DNA of 33,080 nucleotides, taken from assembly GCF_000738775.1 (NCBI RefSeq), contig NZ_JPOC01000013.1, positions 1 through 33,080 of the forward strand. Direction: 5' to 3'. Both the position numbers and the translations under genes were made by a program. Source of the DNA: Prescottella defluvii (GTDB lineage Bacteria > Actinomycetota > Actinomycetes > Mycobacteriales > Mycobacteriaceae). Below the pieces are notes generated by a model. It ran no database searches. It worked only from the letters and a program-made list of their open reading frames with translations, and was not told the origin of the DNA. This document shows, piece after piece, positions 23,422 through 32,393 of the stretch (the stretch's first letter is position 1; every line of letters begins with the position of its first letter).

Positions 23422-24083
23422 GCGCCGTCGACCCGGTGACCTGGCTGATCTGTGGGTACTCCGCGTTCCTCGTCGTCGCGGCGTACGGGCTGGATCTGTT
23501 GGCGAGGCGGGTCGGCCGTCGCGCGGGGGACTGGGCGCACGGCGCGTTCACCTATCACCGTGACCACGACGCTTGGGAGTGCCCGCAGAATCAGTGGCTG
23601 TGGCCGACGTCGTTCGACCCGGAGAACCGCGTCATGCGCTACCGGGCCAGTCCGGCCGTATGCAACAGCTGTCGGGTCAAGGCGTCGTGCACCACGTCCG
23701 AGCACGGCCGGGAGGTGAGCCGGGCGCTCGACCCGTGGCCGCACTCGGAGGCCGGGCTCTTCCACCGGGGAATCGCCTGTGTCCCAGCGGCACTCGCGGT
23801 ACTTTTCCCGCTGTTCGCGGTGATCGGGTTGCACACGCCCGTCGAGGCGGCGGTTCTCGTCGGGACGGCCGTGCTGGCGGCCGTGTGCTCGTTGCCGCTC
23901 ACGTCGCACCTGCGGCGCAGCCCCGCGAACTTCGAGTCGCCCGATCCGGCAGTGCCGGAGACGAATCCAGGGGAGGATGTCATGCCACAGGACCGCTACC
24001 GAACACGGTGGGGCGGATTCGACCCCACCCGCGCCGACGACGGTGACCCGCCGGCCGGCTGGAGCCGGGTGAGGCGCTCGTGA
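23418..24083 (+). CDS. Membrane protein with transposase-like four-cysteine zinc-ribbon region, coupled to norB
   Basis: 221 residues from a GTG overlapping the norB stop. One membrane segment (about 8-28), a soluble loop (about 30-115) and two further helices (118-137, 142-160), then a polar tail. The loop carries Cys55 in WECPQNQ, Cys82 and Cys85 in VCNSCRVK, and Cys91 followed by TTSEHGREVSR. This layout (CP ... C-x-x-C ... C-T-x-S-x-x-GR) closely resembles the zinc-ribbon part of IS1182-type DDE transposases. The rest of a transposase is absent. Inference: a metal- or Fe-S-binding module that acts with the NO reductase or senses NO. The function is unknown; I do not recognise a named family. 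It is translationally coupled to the following slipin gene. Confidence 0.8.
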   Translation: MSAVDPVTWLICGYSAFLVVAAYGLDLLARRVGRRAGDWAHGAFTYHRDHDAWECPQNQWLWPTSFDPENRVMRYRASPAVCNSCRVKASCTTSEHGREVSRALDPWPHSEAGLFHRGIACVPAALAVLFPLFAVIGLHTPVEAAVLVGTAVLAAVCSLPLTSHLRRSPANFESPDPAVPETNPGEDVMPQDRYRTRWGGFDPTRADDGDPPAGWSRVRRS

Positions 24084-24892
24084 ACGCCGTCGTGATCGTC
24101 CTGGCGGTGATCGTCGTCGCCGCGGTTCTGCTCGTGTTCTCGGTCCGCGTCCTGCGGGAGTACGAGCGTGGTGTGATCTTCCGCCTCGGCCGGGTGCGTC
24201 CCGCGTCGGGCCCGGGCCTGCGCCTGCTCGCGCCCGCGCTGGACCGGATGATCCGGGTCGATCTGCGGGTGGTGACGCTGACCATCCCGCCGCAGGAGGT
24301 CATCACCAAGGACAACGTGCCCGCCCGGGTCAACGCCGTCGTGCTGTTTCAGGTGACCGATCCGGTGAAGTCGGTGACGGCGGTCGAGAACCATGCGGTG
24401 GCAACGTCACTCATCTCGCAGACCACGTTGCGATCGGTGGTGGGGCGTGCGGACCTCGACACGCTGCTGGCGCACCGCGACGAACTCAACCGTGACCTGC
24501 GCGCCAGTATCGACGCGCAGACCGAACCGTGGGGTGTGCAGGTGCGGGCCGTCGAGATCAAGGATGTCGAGATCCCGGAGGCGATGCAGCGGGCGATGGC
24601 GCGCGAGGCGGAGGCCGAGCGGGAGCGTCGCGCCAAGGTGATCAACGCGCACGGTGAACTGCAGGCGTCGGAGGAGTTGCGGCAGGCCGCGGAGGTGCTC
24701 AGCCGGAATCCGGCCTCGTTGCAGTTGCGGTATCTGCAGACGCTGCTCGAGCTCGGCGCCGACCAGAACTCGACGGTGGTGTTCCCGTTGCCGATCGACA
24801 TCGTCGGCCCGTTCCTGTCCGGGATGGGAAACGCCTGGGCACAGTCGGCCGGATCACCGAACGGGGCTTCGCCGGACGGCCGGCGCAGCTGA
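24080..24892 (+). CDS. SPFH/band 7 protein, slipin (stomatin-like)
   Basis: 270 residues from a GTG overlapping the previous stop by 4 bp. An N-terminal hydrophobic anchor (about 3-25) precedes the SPFH domain: VLREYERGVIFRLGRVR, LRVVTLTIPPQEVITKDNV, VNAVVLFQVTDP and the end WGVQVRAVEIKDVEIP, all slipin hallmarks. A charged coiled coil (MQRAMAREAEAERERRAKV) and a short tail follow. Slipins oligomerise into membrane microdomain scaffolds that organise other membrane proteins. Many bacterial slipins are coupled to a NfeD protein, but no NfeD is seen here. The neighbour is instead the NO reductase unit, suggesting it scaffolds qNor. Confidence 0.9.
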   Translation: MNAVVIVLAVIVVAAVLLVFSVRVLREYERGVIFRLGRVRPASGPGLRLLAPALDRMIRVDLRVVTLTIPPQEVITKDNVPARVNAVVLFQVTDPVKSVTAVENHAVATSLISQTTLRSVVGRADLDTLLAHRDELNRDLRASIDAQTEPWGVQVRAVEIKDVEIPEAMQRAMAREAEAERERRAKVINAHGELQASEELRQAAEVLSRNPASLQLRYLQTLLELGADQNSTVVFPLPIDIVGPFLSGMGNAWAQSAGSPNGASPDGRRS

Positions 24893-24925
24893 GTGCATGT
24901 ACCGAGCCGATCAGGAGAGGACACC

Positions 24926-25387
24926 ATGGCCGTCGCCACCGCCGAGACCGTCACCCGCGACCAGTTGCTCGACTTCATCCGTCCCCGCCACCGTGCGGTT
25001 CTCGTTACGCACAAAAGATCTGGGGGACTGCAGATTTCACCCGTCACTGCGGGTGTGGACGACGAGGGCCGGATCGTGATCGCGACGTACCCGCAGCGAG
25101 CGAAAGCCGCCAATGTGCGCCGCGATCCCCACGTGAGCCTGTGTGTGCTCTCCGACGACTTCAACGGCGCCTACGTCCAGAGCGACGGCACCGCAGAGGT
25201 TCTCGACCTGCCCGATGCGCTCGAACCTCTCGTCGAGTACTTCCGCTGCATCTCGGGCGAACACCCCGACTGGGACGAGTACCGCGACGCCATGCGCAGG
25301 CAGGGCAAGAGCCTCATCCGGATCACGATCGACGAGTGGGGCCCCATCGCGACGGGTGGGTTCCCGCCGGGTCTGGCGCGCGACTGA
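24926..25387 (+). CDS. PPOX-class F420-dependent oxidoreductase
   Basis: 153 residues; AGGAGAGG precedes ATG 24926. The split beta-barrel of the pyridoxamine-oxidase-like family is visible through RPRHRAVLVTHKRSGGLQ and VTAGVDDEGRIVIATY, AKAANVRRDPHVSLCVL and AEVLDLPDALEPLVEYF, as in Mycobacterium Rv1155-type enzymes, which use deazaflavin F420. The role is redox of an unknown small molecule such as biliverdin or a quinone-like compound. It begins 33 nt after the slipin and may be the last gene of the NO-reductase unit, though the gap has its own ribosome site. Cofactor choice between F420 and FMN cannot be proven from sequence. Confidence 0.87.
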   Translation: MAVATAETVTRDQLLDFIRPRHRAVLVTHKRSGGLQISPVTAGVDDEGRIVIATYPQRAKAANVRRDPHVSLCVLSDDFNGAYVQSDGTAEVLDLPDALEPLVEYFRCISGEHPDWDEYRDAMRRQGKSLIRITIDEWGPIATGGFPPGLARD

Positions 25388-25440
25388 GCTTCGCAGCCGC
25401 TGGGCGAGAAGCGGACTCGGTCCGGACTCGACGACCGCGG

Positions 25441-25905
25441 CTACTCCGAGTTCACCTGCCAGAACCGGTACACGTCGACGGCGTCCTCGCGGGGCTCGTA
25501 GCGCATAGGTAGCCGGCGGTCCTGCCAGGGCTTGGCGAACTCGTCGTAGAAGGTCGCGAGTTCGAAGTACTTGCGGTCGTCGACGTAGTAGGGCGCGTAG
25601 GAGTCGCGGGTGGTGAGGAAGACGACCTCGTCGGGGGAGCAGTAGTACAGCGAACCCAGGCACATCGGGCAGGGATGGGCGAGGACGTAGATGGTTGTGC
25701 CGGTCAGGTGCTCGGTGCCGAGCTTGGTGCAGGCCTCGCGGATGGCGAGGATTTCCGCGTGGGCGGTGGGGTCGCCGGTCTGGGCGACCATGTTGGGGCT
25801 CTCGGCGAGAATTTCGCCGTCCTTGACGATGACGGTCGCGAACGGACGACCGCCGTCCGTGACGTTCTGGCGGGCGATGTCGATGGTGCGCTGGACGAAG
25901 TCCAT
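25441..25905 (-). CDS. Nucleoside/guanine deaminase-like zinc enzyme
   Basis: 154 residues; CCAGGAGAACCCC precedes ATG 25905. Cytidine-deaminase-fold signature: HAEILAIREA supplies the zinc-binding His and catalytic Glu, and PCPMCLGSLYYC supplies the two zinc-binding cysteines. The overall layout is close to B. subtilis guanine deaminase GuaD (156 residues), including NxxxxTGDPTAHAE. The residue before PCPMC, usually Glu, is His here, and the C-terminal tail that covers the active site differs. The gene is last in the cyanate operon, after cynS, separated by a 98-bp gap with a strong hairpin. It probably deaminates an aminopurine or other amino-N-heterocycle and supplies ammonia; the exact substrate is not readable. 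Confidence 0.87.
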   Translation of the reverse strand: MDFVQRTIDIARQNVTDGGRPFATVIVKDGEILAESPNMVAQTGDPTAHAEILAIREACTKLGTEHLTGTTIYVLAHPCPMCLGSLYYCSPDEVVFLTTRDSYAPYYVDDRKYFELATFYDEFAKPWQDRRLPMRYEPREDAVDVYRFWQVNSE

Positions 25906-25931
25906 GGGGTTCTCCTGGAATGGTCGAGGGC

Positions 25932-25965
25932 GGGGTGGGCCGGAAGGCTGCTTCCGGCCCACCCC
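25932..25965 (-). repeat. Perfect 15-bp hairpin between cynS and the deaminase gene
   Basis: The 15-nt arms (25932-25946 and 25951-25965) are fully complementary with a 4-nt loop. There is no U-tract on the minus strand, so it is more likely an RNA-processing, stabilising or attenuating element, or a REP-type repeat, than a plain terminator. Confidence 0.6.
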
Positions 25966-26003
25966 CGTTGCTGCCCGGCCGGTGACGCGGGTTCGGTGTC
26001 TGA

Positions 26004-26474
26004 TCAGAACGGCTTGGTCGGCAGGTACTTGCCGTTCAGGGTGATGACGGCACGCTCGCCGCCCTCGGGGTCGGCGACCTTCTTCACGTCGAGCTTGAAG
26101 TTGATCGCGGAGATGATGCCGTCGCCGAACTGCTCGTGGACCAGGGCCTTGAGGGTGGTGCCGTAGACCTGGAGCATCTCGTAGAAGCGGTAGATGGTCG
26201 GGTCGGTGGGGATGCCGCCGGGGATCGAGCCGCGGGTCGGAACGGACTGGAGCAGCAGCGCCGCGTCCTCGTCGAGGTCGAGCAGCTCGGCGACGGCCTC
26301 GGCGGACTGCTGCGGCAGCGGGTGCTGGCCGAGTACGGCGGCGGTGGTGAACGCCACCGACAGTCCGGAAACGTCGGCGATCTGCTGCCAGGAGAGGTCC
26401 TTGCGGGTCTTGGCATCGACGGCGGCCACGGCGAGGGCCTGGCGGGCGGTGGGGTCGAGCTGGGACTGGATCAT
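26004..26474 (-). CDS. cynS: Cyanate hydratase (cyanase)
   Basis: 156 residues, the same length as E. coli CynS, and the catalytic triad falls at the same numbers: Arg96 and Glu99 in YRFYEM and Ser122 in IISAINF. The N-terminal half (about 15-80) is the lambda-repressor-like helical domain of the decamer. The C-terminal part runs [14 protein letters not shown] and ends [11 protein letters not shown], the diagnostic cyanase end. It converts cyanate and bicarbonate to carbamate and CO2; carbamate falls to ammonia and CO2. It lies 71 bp after cynT and uses the bicarbonate that the carbonic anhydrase re-forms. Cytosolic; it lets the cell use or remove cyanate. Confidence 0.97.
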   Translation of the reverse strand: MIQSQLDPTARQALAVAAVDAKTRKDLSWQQIADVSGLSVAFTTAAVLGQHPLPQQSAEAVAELLDLDEDAALLLQSVPTRGSIPGGIPTDPTIYRFYEMLQVYGTTLKALVHEQFGDGIISAINFKLDVKKVADPEGGERAVITLNGKYLPTKPF

Positions 26475-26545
26475 GATCGGTGTTTCCTTCTCTCTGGGGT
26501 GGACCACTTCGCGCGGATCGCGAAGCAGGAGGTGTGGATAGGGAG

Positions 26546-27133
26546 TCAGACCGCGAGCGCGGGGCGGGTAGTGGACAGTTCCTGGACGTCGCCGGTGGCG
26601 ATGTCGAAGACCCAGCCGTGGAGGGTGACCTTCTGCTCTGCCAAGGCGCGGGCGACCGAGGGGTGAGTGGCCAGGTTCGCCAGCTGGGCCAGCACGTTCT
26701 GGTGCACCAGGGCGTCGACGTCTCCGGTGGCTGTGGTGCGAGCCTGGGCGGCGTCGGCATGCCGCAGCCAGGCGGCAACCGCGGGCGCACCGCTGAGGTC
26801 GTGGCTCTCGGCGAGTGCGGTCATCGCCCCGCATGCGGAGTGACCGCAGACGACGATGTCCTCGACACCCAGTGCGGCGACGGCATATTCGATGCTCGCG
26901 GCCACCCCGTCGGCTTCGGGGGTGTAGGCGGGCACCAGGTTGCCGGCGGTGCGAATGACGAACAGGTCACCCGGCTCGGTGCCTGTGATCAGCTCGGGGA
27001 CGACGCGGGCATCCGAGCAACTGATGAACAGCGTGTGTGGCGTGTGGTGGGTGGCGAGATGGGAGAAGAGTTCCGCCTTTTCCGGAAAGACATCCTTCCG
27101 GAAACTGGCGACTCCTTCGGCGAGGTCGTGCAT
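26546..27133 (-). CDS. cynT: Beta-class carbonic anhydrase of the cyanate operon
   Basis: 195 residues; the ATG follows GAAGGAAG. Zinc-binding residues are at the beta-carbonic-anhydrase positions: Cys39 in ISCSDARV (with Asp41/Arg43), His98 and Cys101 in [10 protein letters not shown], the same numbers as in E. coli CynT. It hydrates the CO2 released by cyanase back to bicarbonate, which cyanase needs as second substrate. First gene of the cynT-cynS-deaminase unit and divergent from cynR. The ~125-bp intergenic region is richer in A and T than the rest of the window and would hold the CynR site. Confidence 0.95.
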   Translation of the reverse strand: MHDLAEGVASFRKDVFPEKAELFSHLATHHTPHTLFISCSDARVVPELITGTEPGDLFVIRTAGNLVPAYTPEADGVAASIEYAVAALGVEDIVVCGHSACGAMTALAESHDLSGAPAVAAWLRHADAAQARTTATGDVDALVHQNVLAQLANLATHPSVARALAEQKVTLHGWVFDIATGDVQELSTTRPALAV

Positions 27134-27245
27134 GGGTCACTTCCTTCGTGGTGGTCGGCCCGGCGTGGGCTTACGAGAACCACTGTGCATGAGCTGCGCA
27201 TATAGTGTCCAAGACTTGTTATCCATAGAAACGATTGGTGGCATC

Positions 27246-27251
27246 TATAAT
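27246..27251 (+). promoter_or_regulatory. -10 element TATAAT of cynR, probable leaderless transcript
   Basis: A perfect TATAAT ends 7 bp before the cynR ATG (27259). With the usual 6-8 nt to the start point, transcription would start at or next to the ATG. No Shine-Dalgarno sequence is present. Leaderless genes are common in actinobacteria. Confidence 0.55.
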
Positions 27252-27258
27252 CGATTCC

Positions 27259-28179
27259 ATGGCCGTTCTCGAACTGCGTCACCTGCGCTACCTGCTCGCC
27301 GTTGCCGAACACGGCAACTTCACGCGCGCCGCTGAAGACCTGCACATCTCCCAGCCCACGCTTTCCCAGCAGATCAAGCAACTGGAGCGGACCGTCGGAG
27401 TGCAGCTGCTCGACCGCACTGGCCGCGCGGTACGGCTCACGGACGCTGGTGCCGTCTACGCCGAGCACGCCCGACGCGCGCTGCGCGACCTCAATGCCGC
27501 CGAACGCGCAGTTCATGACGTCCAAGACCTCTCCTGCGGCCACCTGCGCCTGGGTGCAACCCCCACGTTCACCGCGTACCTGATCGGCCCGCTCGTCGCC
27601 GAGTTCCACACCCGCTATCCCGGTATCGGTCTGACCCTCACCGAGACGACTCAAGACCGCGTCGAAACCGCACTGCTCGCCGACGACTTGGATCTCGGTA
27701 TCGCCTTTGCCGGCCCCCACCCGCCCGGCATCACGGCCACCGCGCTCTTCACCGAAACTCTCAGCCTCGTCATCAGTGACGCGCGGGCCGCACTACAGCC
27801 GGAACTCGTACCGGCGCAAGAACTTCAGGATCAGCAACTGGCGCTACTCAGTGGCGACTTCGCAACCCGCGGGCACATCGACGCCTACTTCGCCGGGCAG
27901 CGCATCGAACCCCGAATAGCGATCGAGGCCAACACCATTCAGGCTCTGACCGAGATAGTGCAACGCACCCCCGTGGCCACGGTCCTGCCGGACGCCATCA
28001 CCCACGACCATCCCCATCTCGCGCCCATCCCGCTCGATCCGCCCCTACCCGCCCGAACGGTTACCCTCCTGCATCGACAAGGCGCCTACCTCAGCGCCGC
28101 CGGTCGAGCCTTCACCCGGCTCATTCACGAAATCGTCGGCGACCGCGGTTACGGCCCAACGCCTTCGTCGCGAGAATGA
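27259..28179 (+). CDS. cynR: LysR-type regulator, CynR-like
   Basis: 306 residues from ATG 27259; the upstream in-frame TTG at 27235 has no ribosome site. LysR helix-turn-helix: ELRHLRYLLAVAEHGNFTRAAEDLHISQPTLSQQIKQLE (read as LRHLRYLLAVAEHGNFTRAA, then QPTLSQQIKQLE), then LLDRTGRAVRLTDAG. The effector domain (about 90-295) has GHLRLGATPTFTAYLIGPLV, ETTQDRVETALLADDLDLGI and SGDFATRGHIDAYF. CynR of E. coli binds cyanate and activates cynTS. Position beside cynT-cynS in the divergent orientation supports the same role. It appears less GC-rich at third positions than its neighbours, judged by eye only. Confidence 0.88.
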   Translation: MAVLELRHLRYLLAVAEHGNFTRAAEDLHISQPTLSQQIKQLERTVGVQLLDRTGRAVRLTDAGAVYAEHARRALRDLNAAERAVHDVQDLSCGHLRLGATPTFTAYLIGPLVAEFHTRYPGIGLTLTETTQDRVETALLADDLDLGIAFAGPHPPGITATALFTETLSLVISDARAALQPELVPAQELQDQQLALLSGDFATRGHIDAYFAGQRIEPRIAIEANTIQALTEIVQRTPVATVLPDAITHDHPHLAPIPLDPPLPARTVTLLHRQGAYLSAAGRAFTRLIHEIVGDRGYGPTPSSRE

Positions 28180-28207
28180 CAGACGTCGCCCGACCAGTGT
28201 GGCGGGC

Positions 28208-28220
28208 CGGGCGATGCCCG
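28208..28220 (+). terminator. Short hairpin after cynR
   Basis: CGGGC-gat-GCCCG lies 29 bp after the cynR stop; CGCCCG at 28187 could pair with CGGGCG at 28208 as an alternative. No U-tract follows, so this is weak. Confidence 0.3.
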
Positions 28221-28406
28221 TCAGATCATCGCGCGATGGATGCCCTGCGGCTCTCCTCCGAGTTCGGTGAGCGCGGAGGCGTAGAAGATCTTCATCTGCA
28301 GCGCACCGCCGCCCGGACCGGGCGACCCCGGCAGGCGGCCGCGGTCTGGGTGCGTCGGCCGACGGCCCCGCTGCTCGAAGCTGACGGTCTCGCCGCGTTC
28401 GGTCAT
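28221..28406 (-). CDS. Possible small protein, doubtful
   Basis: A 61-residue open frame from ATG 28406 in the 272-bp gap between cynR and the DUF1206 gene. The middle is Arg/Pro/Gly-rich and the end has MKIFYASALTEL. No ribosome site is visible and no family is recognised. A GTCAC-tacag-GTGAC dyad lies just upstream at 28410-28424. It may be chance or the remnant of a gene; nothing else is seen in this gap. Confidence 0.2.
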   Translation of the reverse strand: MTERGETVSFEQRGRRPTHPDRGRLPGSPGPGGGALQMKIFYASALTELGGEPQGIHRAMI

Positions 28407-28451
28407 GTTGTCACTACAGGTGACCTGCCCGACGGCCTCACATCCCGGCGA

Positions 28452-29282
28452 TCACATCCTGCCGTAGCGCGCCAGGACGAAGCAGTAGGCGCCGTAGGCG
28501 ACGACACCGAGCCCGGCCGCGACGAGGAGCACCTGGCCGAAGGGGGCCGTACCCAGCGTCTTGACGGCACCGTCCAGCCCGCTCGCCTTGGCAGGATCGG
28601 TCGTGAACGTCGCGATGACGACCAGGACGCCCGCGCCGCCGATCGCCAGGCCCTTCGCGATGTAGCCCACGACACCGAGAGGCGTCGCCACTCGTGGCAG
28701 GCCGGCCCGGTGCAGGTCGTCGAGAAACTTCTTCTTGGCGCCCTTGTAGACGTGGTAGGCGCCGATCCCGATGATCGCCAGACCCACGGCGACGAGAACC
28801 GCCTTGCCGCCGGCGGATTGCATCAACCGAGCACTCACGCTCATGTTCTGTTCGGTGCTCGACTTTCCGCCACCGCGCGCGAACTGGAACGCGGTGAAGG
28901 CCAGCGCGAGATAGGCCACGGCGACTCCCGCGGTCTTCCCGCGGTCCAACACGGACGGCTCCTCGACGTCGGAGCGCTTCCCGACGAATGCCTCCACCAC
29001 CCGCCACGCCGCGAGTGCGGCCAGGGTCACGGCCGCCACCCACAGCGCGAGTCGGCCGCCGGGCTGTGAAGCCAGAGTCGTCAGGGCGCCCGACTGATCG
29101 GCGGTTCCCGGGTCACCGAACGCCAACCTCATGACGATGTAGCCGATCAGGAGATGTACGACCCCGCTCGCCGCCTGGCCGACGCGGGCGATGTTCTCGA
29201 AGGCGGGATGCTGGGCTGAATTCGCGGTTCCCGCCGCAGTGCGTGGTGTCACGCGCAGGCCTCCGTTCTCGCGGTGGTCCAT
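28452..29282 (-). CDS. DUF1206 membrane protein
   Basis: 276 residues from ATG 29282. Six hydrophobic segments are arranged as three repeats of a two-helix unit: about 25-50 with 70-95, 110-130 with 150-175, and 195-220 with 245-270. The DUF1206 hallmarks are ARVGQAASGVVHLLIGYIVMRLA, repeated in weaker form as GKTAGVAVAYLALAF and VVGYIAKGLAIGGAGVLV (arginine/lysine-glycine start and a small-residue helix), and GALTTLASQPGGRLALW between. The family is common in actinobacteria and cyanobacteria; its role is unknown, with transport or stress response proposed. The C-terminus ends in a short YGRM. No ribosome site precedes the ATG, and a longer frame goes further upstream. Confidence 0.85.
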   Translation of the reverse strand: MDHRENGGLRVTPRTAAGTANSAQHPAFENIARVGQAASGVVHLLIGYIVMRLAFGDPGTADQSGALTTLASQPGGRLALWVAAVTLAALAAWRVVEAFVGKRSDVEEPSVLDRGKTAGVAVAYLALAFTAFQFARGGGKSSTEQNMSVSARLMQSAGGKAVLVAVGLAIIGIGAYHVYKGAKKKFLDDLHRAGLPRVATPLGVVGYIAKGLAIGGAGVLVVIATFTTDPAKASGLDGAVKTLGTAPFGQVLLVAAGLGVVAYGAYCFVLARYGRM

Positions 29283-29417
29283 GACGGGAAAAAGCGTATC
29301 GCCGCGCCGAGTCACCTGCTCGGGACGAACGGAACCACAGGTCACGTGGGTGTGGGTGGCGAAATCGTTCCCCCGGGGTGGGTTGTTCCGCGCGGAACCT
29401 CGGAGCACGCTCGAAAC

Positions 29418-30257
29418 ATGAGCGAATCACTTGTAGCCAAGGAAGCCGATCGGGTTCTCAAGTCCAAACACCGGGCGGTGTGGGCGTCGGGCGACTATCC
29501 GGCTGTCGCGGAGGACGTCATCCCCGAACTCGGTGCGGTCCTGGTCCGGGCGGCGGGGGTGCACGACGGGCAGCGCGTCCTCGATGTGGGCGCCGGTACC
29601 GGAAATGCCGCGATTCCCGCCGCACTCGCGGGTGCCGAGGTGGTGGCGTCGGATCTCACGCCCGAGCTGTTCGACCGCGGCCGCGAACTCGCCGCCAAGC
29701 GCGGCGCCCGCCTCGAGTGGAAGGAGGCGGACGCGGAGGCGCTGCCGTTCGCCGACGACGACTTCGACGTCGTGCTGTCGTGTGTGGGCGTCATGTTCGC
29801 GCCGCACCATCAGGCCAGTGCCGACGAGTTGGTCCGGGTCTGCCGGCCGGGCGGCACCATCGGGCTGCTCAGTTGGACGCCGGACGGTTTCATCGGCCGG
29901 ATGTTCGCCGCGATGAAGCCGTACGCGCCGCCGCCCCCGCCGGGTGCGCAGCCGCCGCCGCGGTGGGGCGACGAAACTCACGTGCGGGAACTGCTGGGGG
30001 ACCGGGTCACCGATGTCGTCGCGCATCGGGACACCGTCCGCGTCGACCGCTTCGAGGGCCCCGAGGCGTTCCGGGACTACTTCAAGGCCAACTACGGACC
30101 GACGATCGCGGTGTACCGGGCCATCTCCGACGATCCGGACAAGGTGGCGGCGCTCGATCGGGATCTCGCCGACCTGGCCCGACAGTTCGACGTCGGCGCC
30201 GGATCGTTCGCGATGGACTGGGAGTATCTGCTGCTCACCGCGGTCGAGCGGGCGTAG
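29418..30257 (+). CDS. Class I SAM-dependent methyltransferase (Methyltransf_11 type)
   Basis: 279 residues from ATG 29418. SAM-binding core: motif I VLDVGAGTGNAAIPAA (about 56-71), strand 2 VVASDLTPELFDRGREL, motif II-like EADAEALPFADDDFDVVLS and VRVCRPGGTIGLLSW. A Pro-rich loop (PPPPPGAQPPP, about 178-188) follows and probably makes part of the substrate cap. The opening VWASGDYPAVAEDVIPELG is seen in many actinobacterial SAM methyltransferases of unknown substrate. It stands alone, divergent from the DUF1206 gene, with only ~135 bp between the starts, and 31 bp before tgt. Substrate unknown. Confidence 0.85.
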   Translation: MSESLVAKEADRVLKSKHRAVWASGDYPAVAEDVIPELGAVLVRAAGVHDGQRVLDVGAGTGNAAIPAALAGAEVVASDLTPELFDRGRELAAKRGARLEWKEADAEALPFADDDFDVVLSCVGVMFAPHHQASADELVRVCRPGGTIGLLSWTPDGFIGRMFAAMKPYAPPPPPGAQPPPRWGDETHVRELLGDRVTDVVAHRDTVRVDRFEGPEAFRDYFKANYGPTIAVYRAISDDPDKVAALDRDLADLARQFDVGAGSFAMDWEYLLLTAVERA

Positions 30258-30276
30258 CTCACCCGCCGGCCTGTGA

Positions 30277-32273
<1,997 letters not shown>

Positions 32274-32302
32274 CGCGCCATCCAAACATTCGGGGCGGTG
32301 TG

Positions 32303-32321
32303 ACGGGGATCCGCACCCCGT
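32303..32321 (-). promoter_or_regulatory. Leader hairpin 2 of yhhQ
   Basis: ACGGGG (32303-32308) pairs with CCCCGT (32316-32321), loop 7 nt; it is 30 bp before the yhhQ start. It may act with the larger hairpin upstream. The match to any known preQ1 riboswitch class is not evident. Confidence 0.4.
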
Positions 32322-32332
32322 GTCAGCCCGTT

Positions 32333-32383
32333 TTGCGCACTTGCCGCTCGTCCGGGGCGGTCCGGAGAGCGACAAGTGCGCAA
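32333..32383 (-). repeat. Long stem-loop between the membrane-protein gene and yhhQ
   Basis: An 11-bp perfect stem (TTGCGCACTTG / CAAGTGCGCAA, 32333-32343 with 32373-32383) continues as CGCTC/GAGCG after one mismatch and CCGG/CCGG near the tip. It begins 11 bp after the stop of the minus-strand membrane gene and has no U-tract. It may be a terminator for that gene, a leader element for yhhQ, or a dispersed repeat. Confidence 0.6.
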
Positions 32384-32393
32384 GACGTGGGGA

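Noticed and set aside
23418-24083. Transposase remnant or insertion sequence
   Set aside because: Only the zinc-ribbon-like part matches. There are intact membrane helices, an intact reading frame and tight coupling to both neighbours, and no terminal repeats.
25388-25440. Terminator between the F420-type gene and the deaminase gene
   Set aside because: Only a weak GCTTC/GAAGC pairing with a long loop, no U-tract.
28176-29069. 297-codon plus-strand frame opposite the DUF1206 gene
   Set aside because: Antisense shadow; the minus strand has membrane helices in the DUF1206 pattern.
32274-32393. preQ1 riboswitch before yhhQ
   Set aside because: Hairpins are present but the known aptamer features are not recognisable, so only a leader structure is reported.
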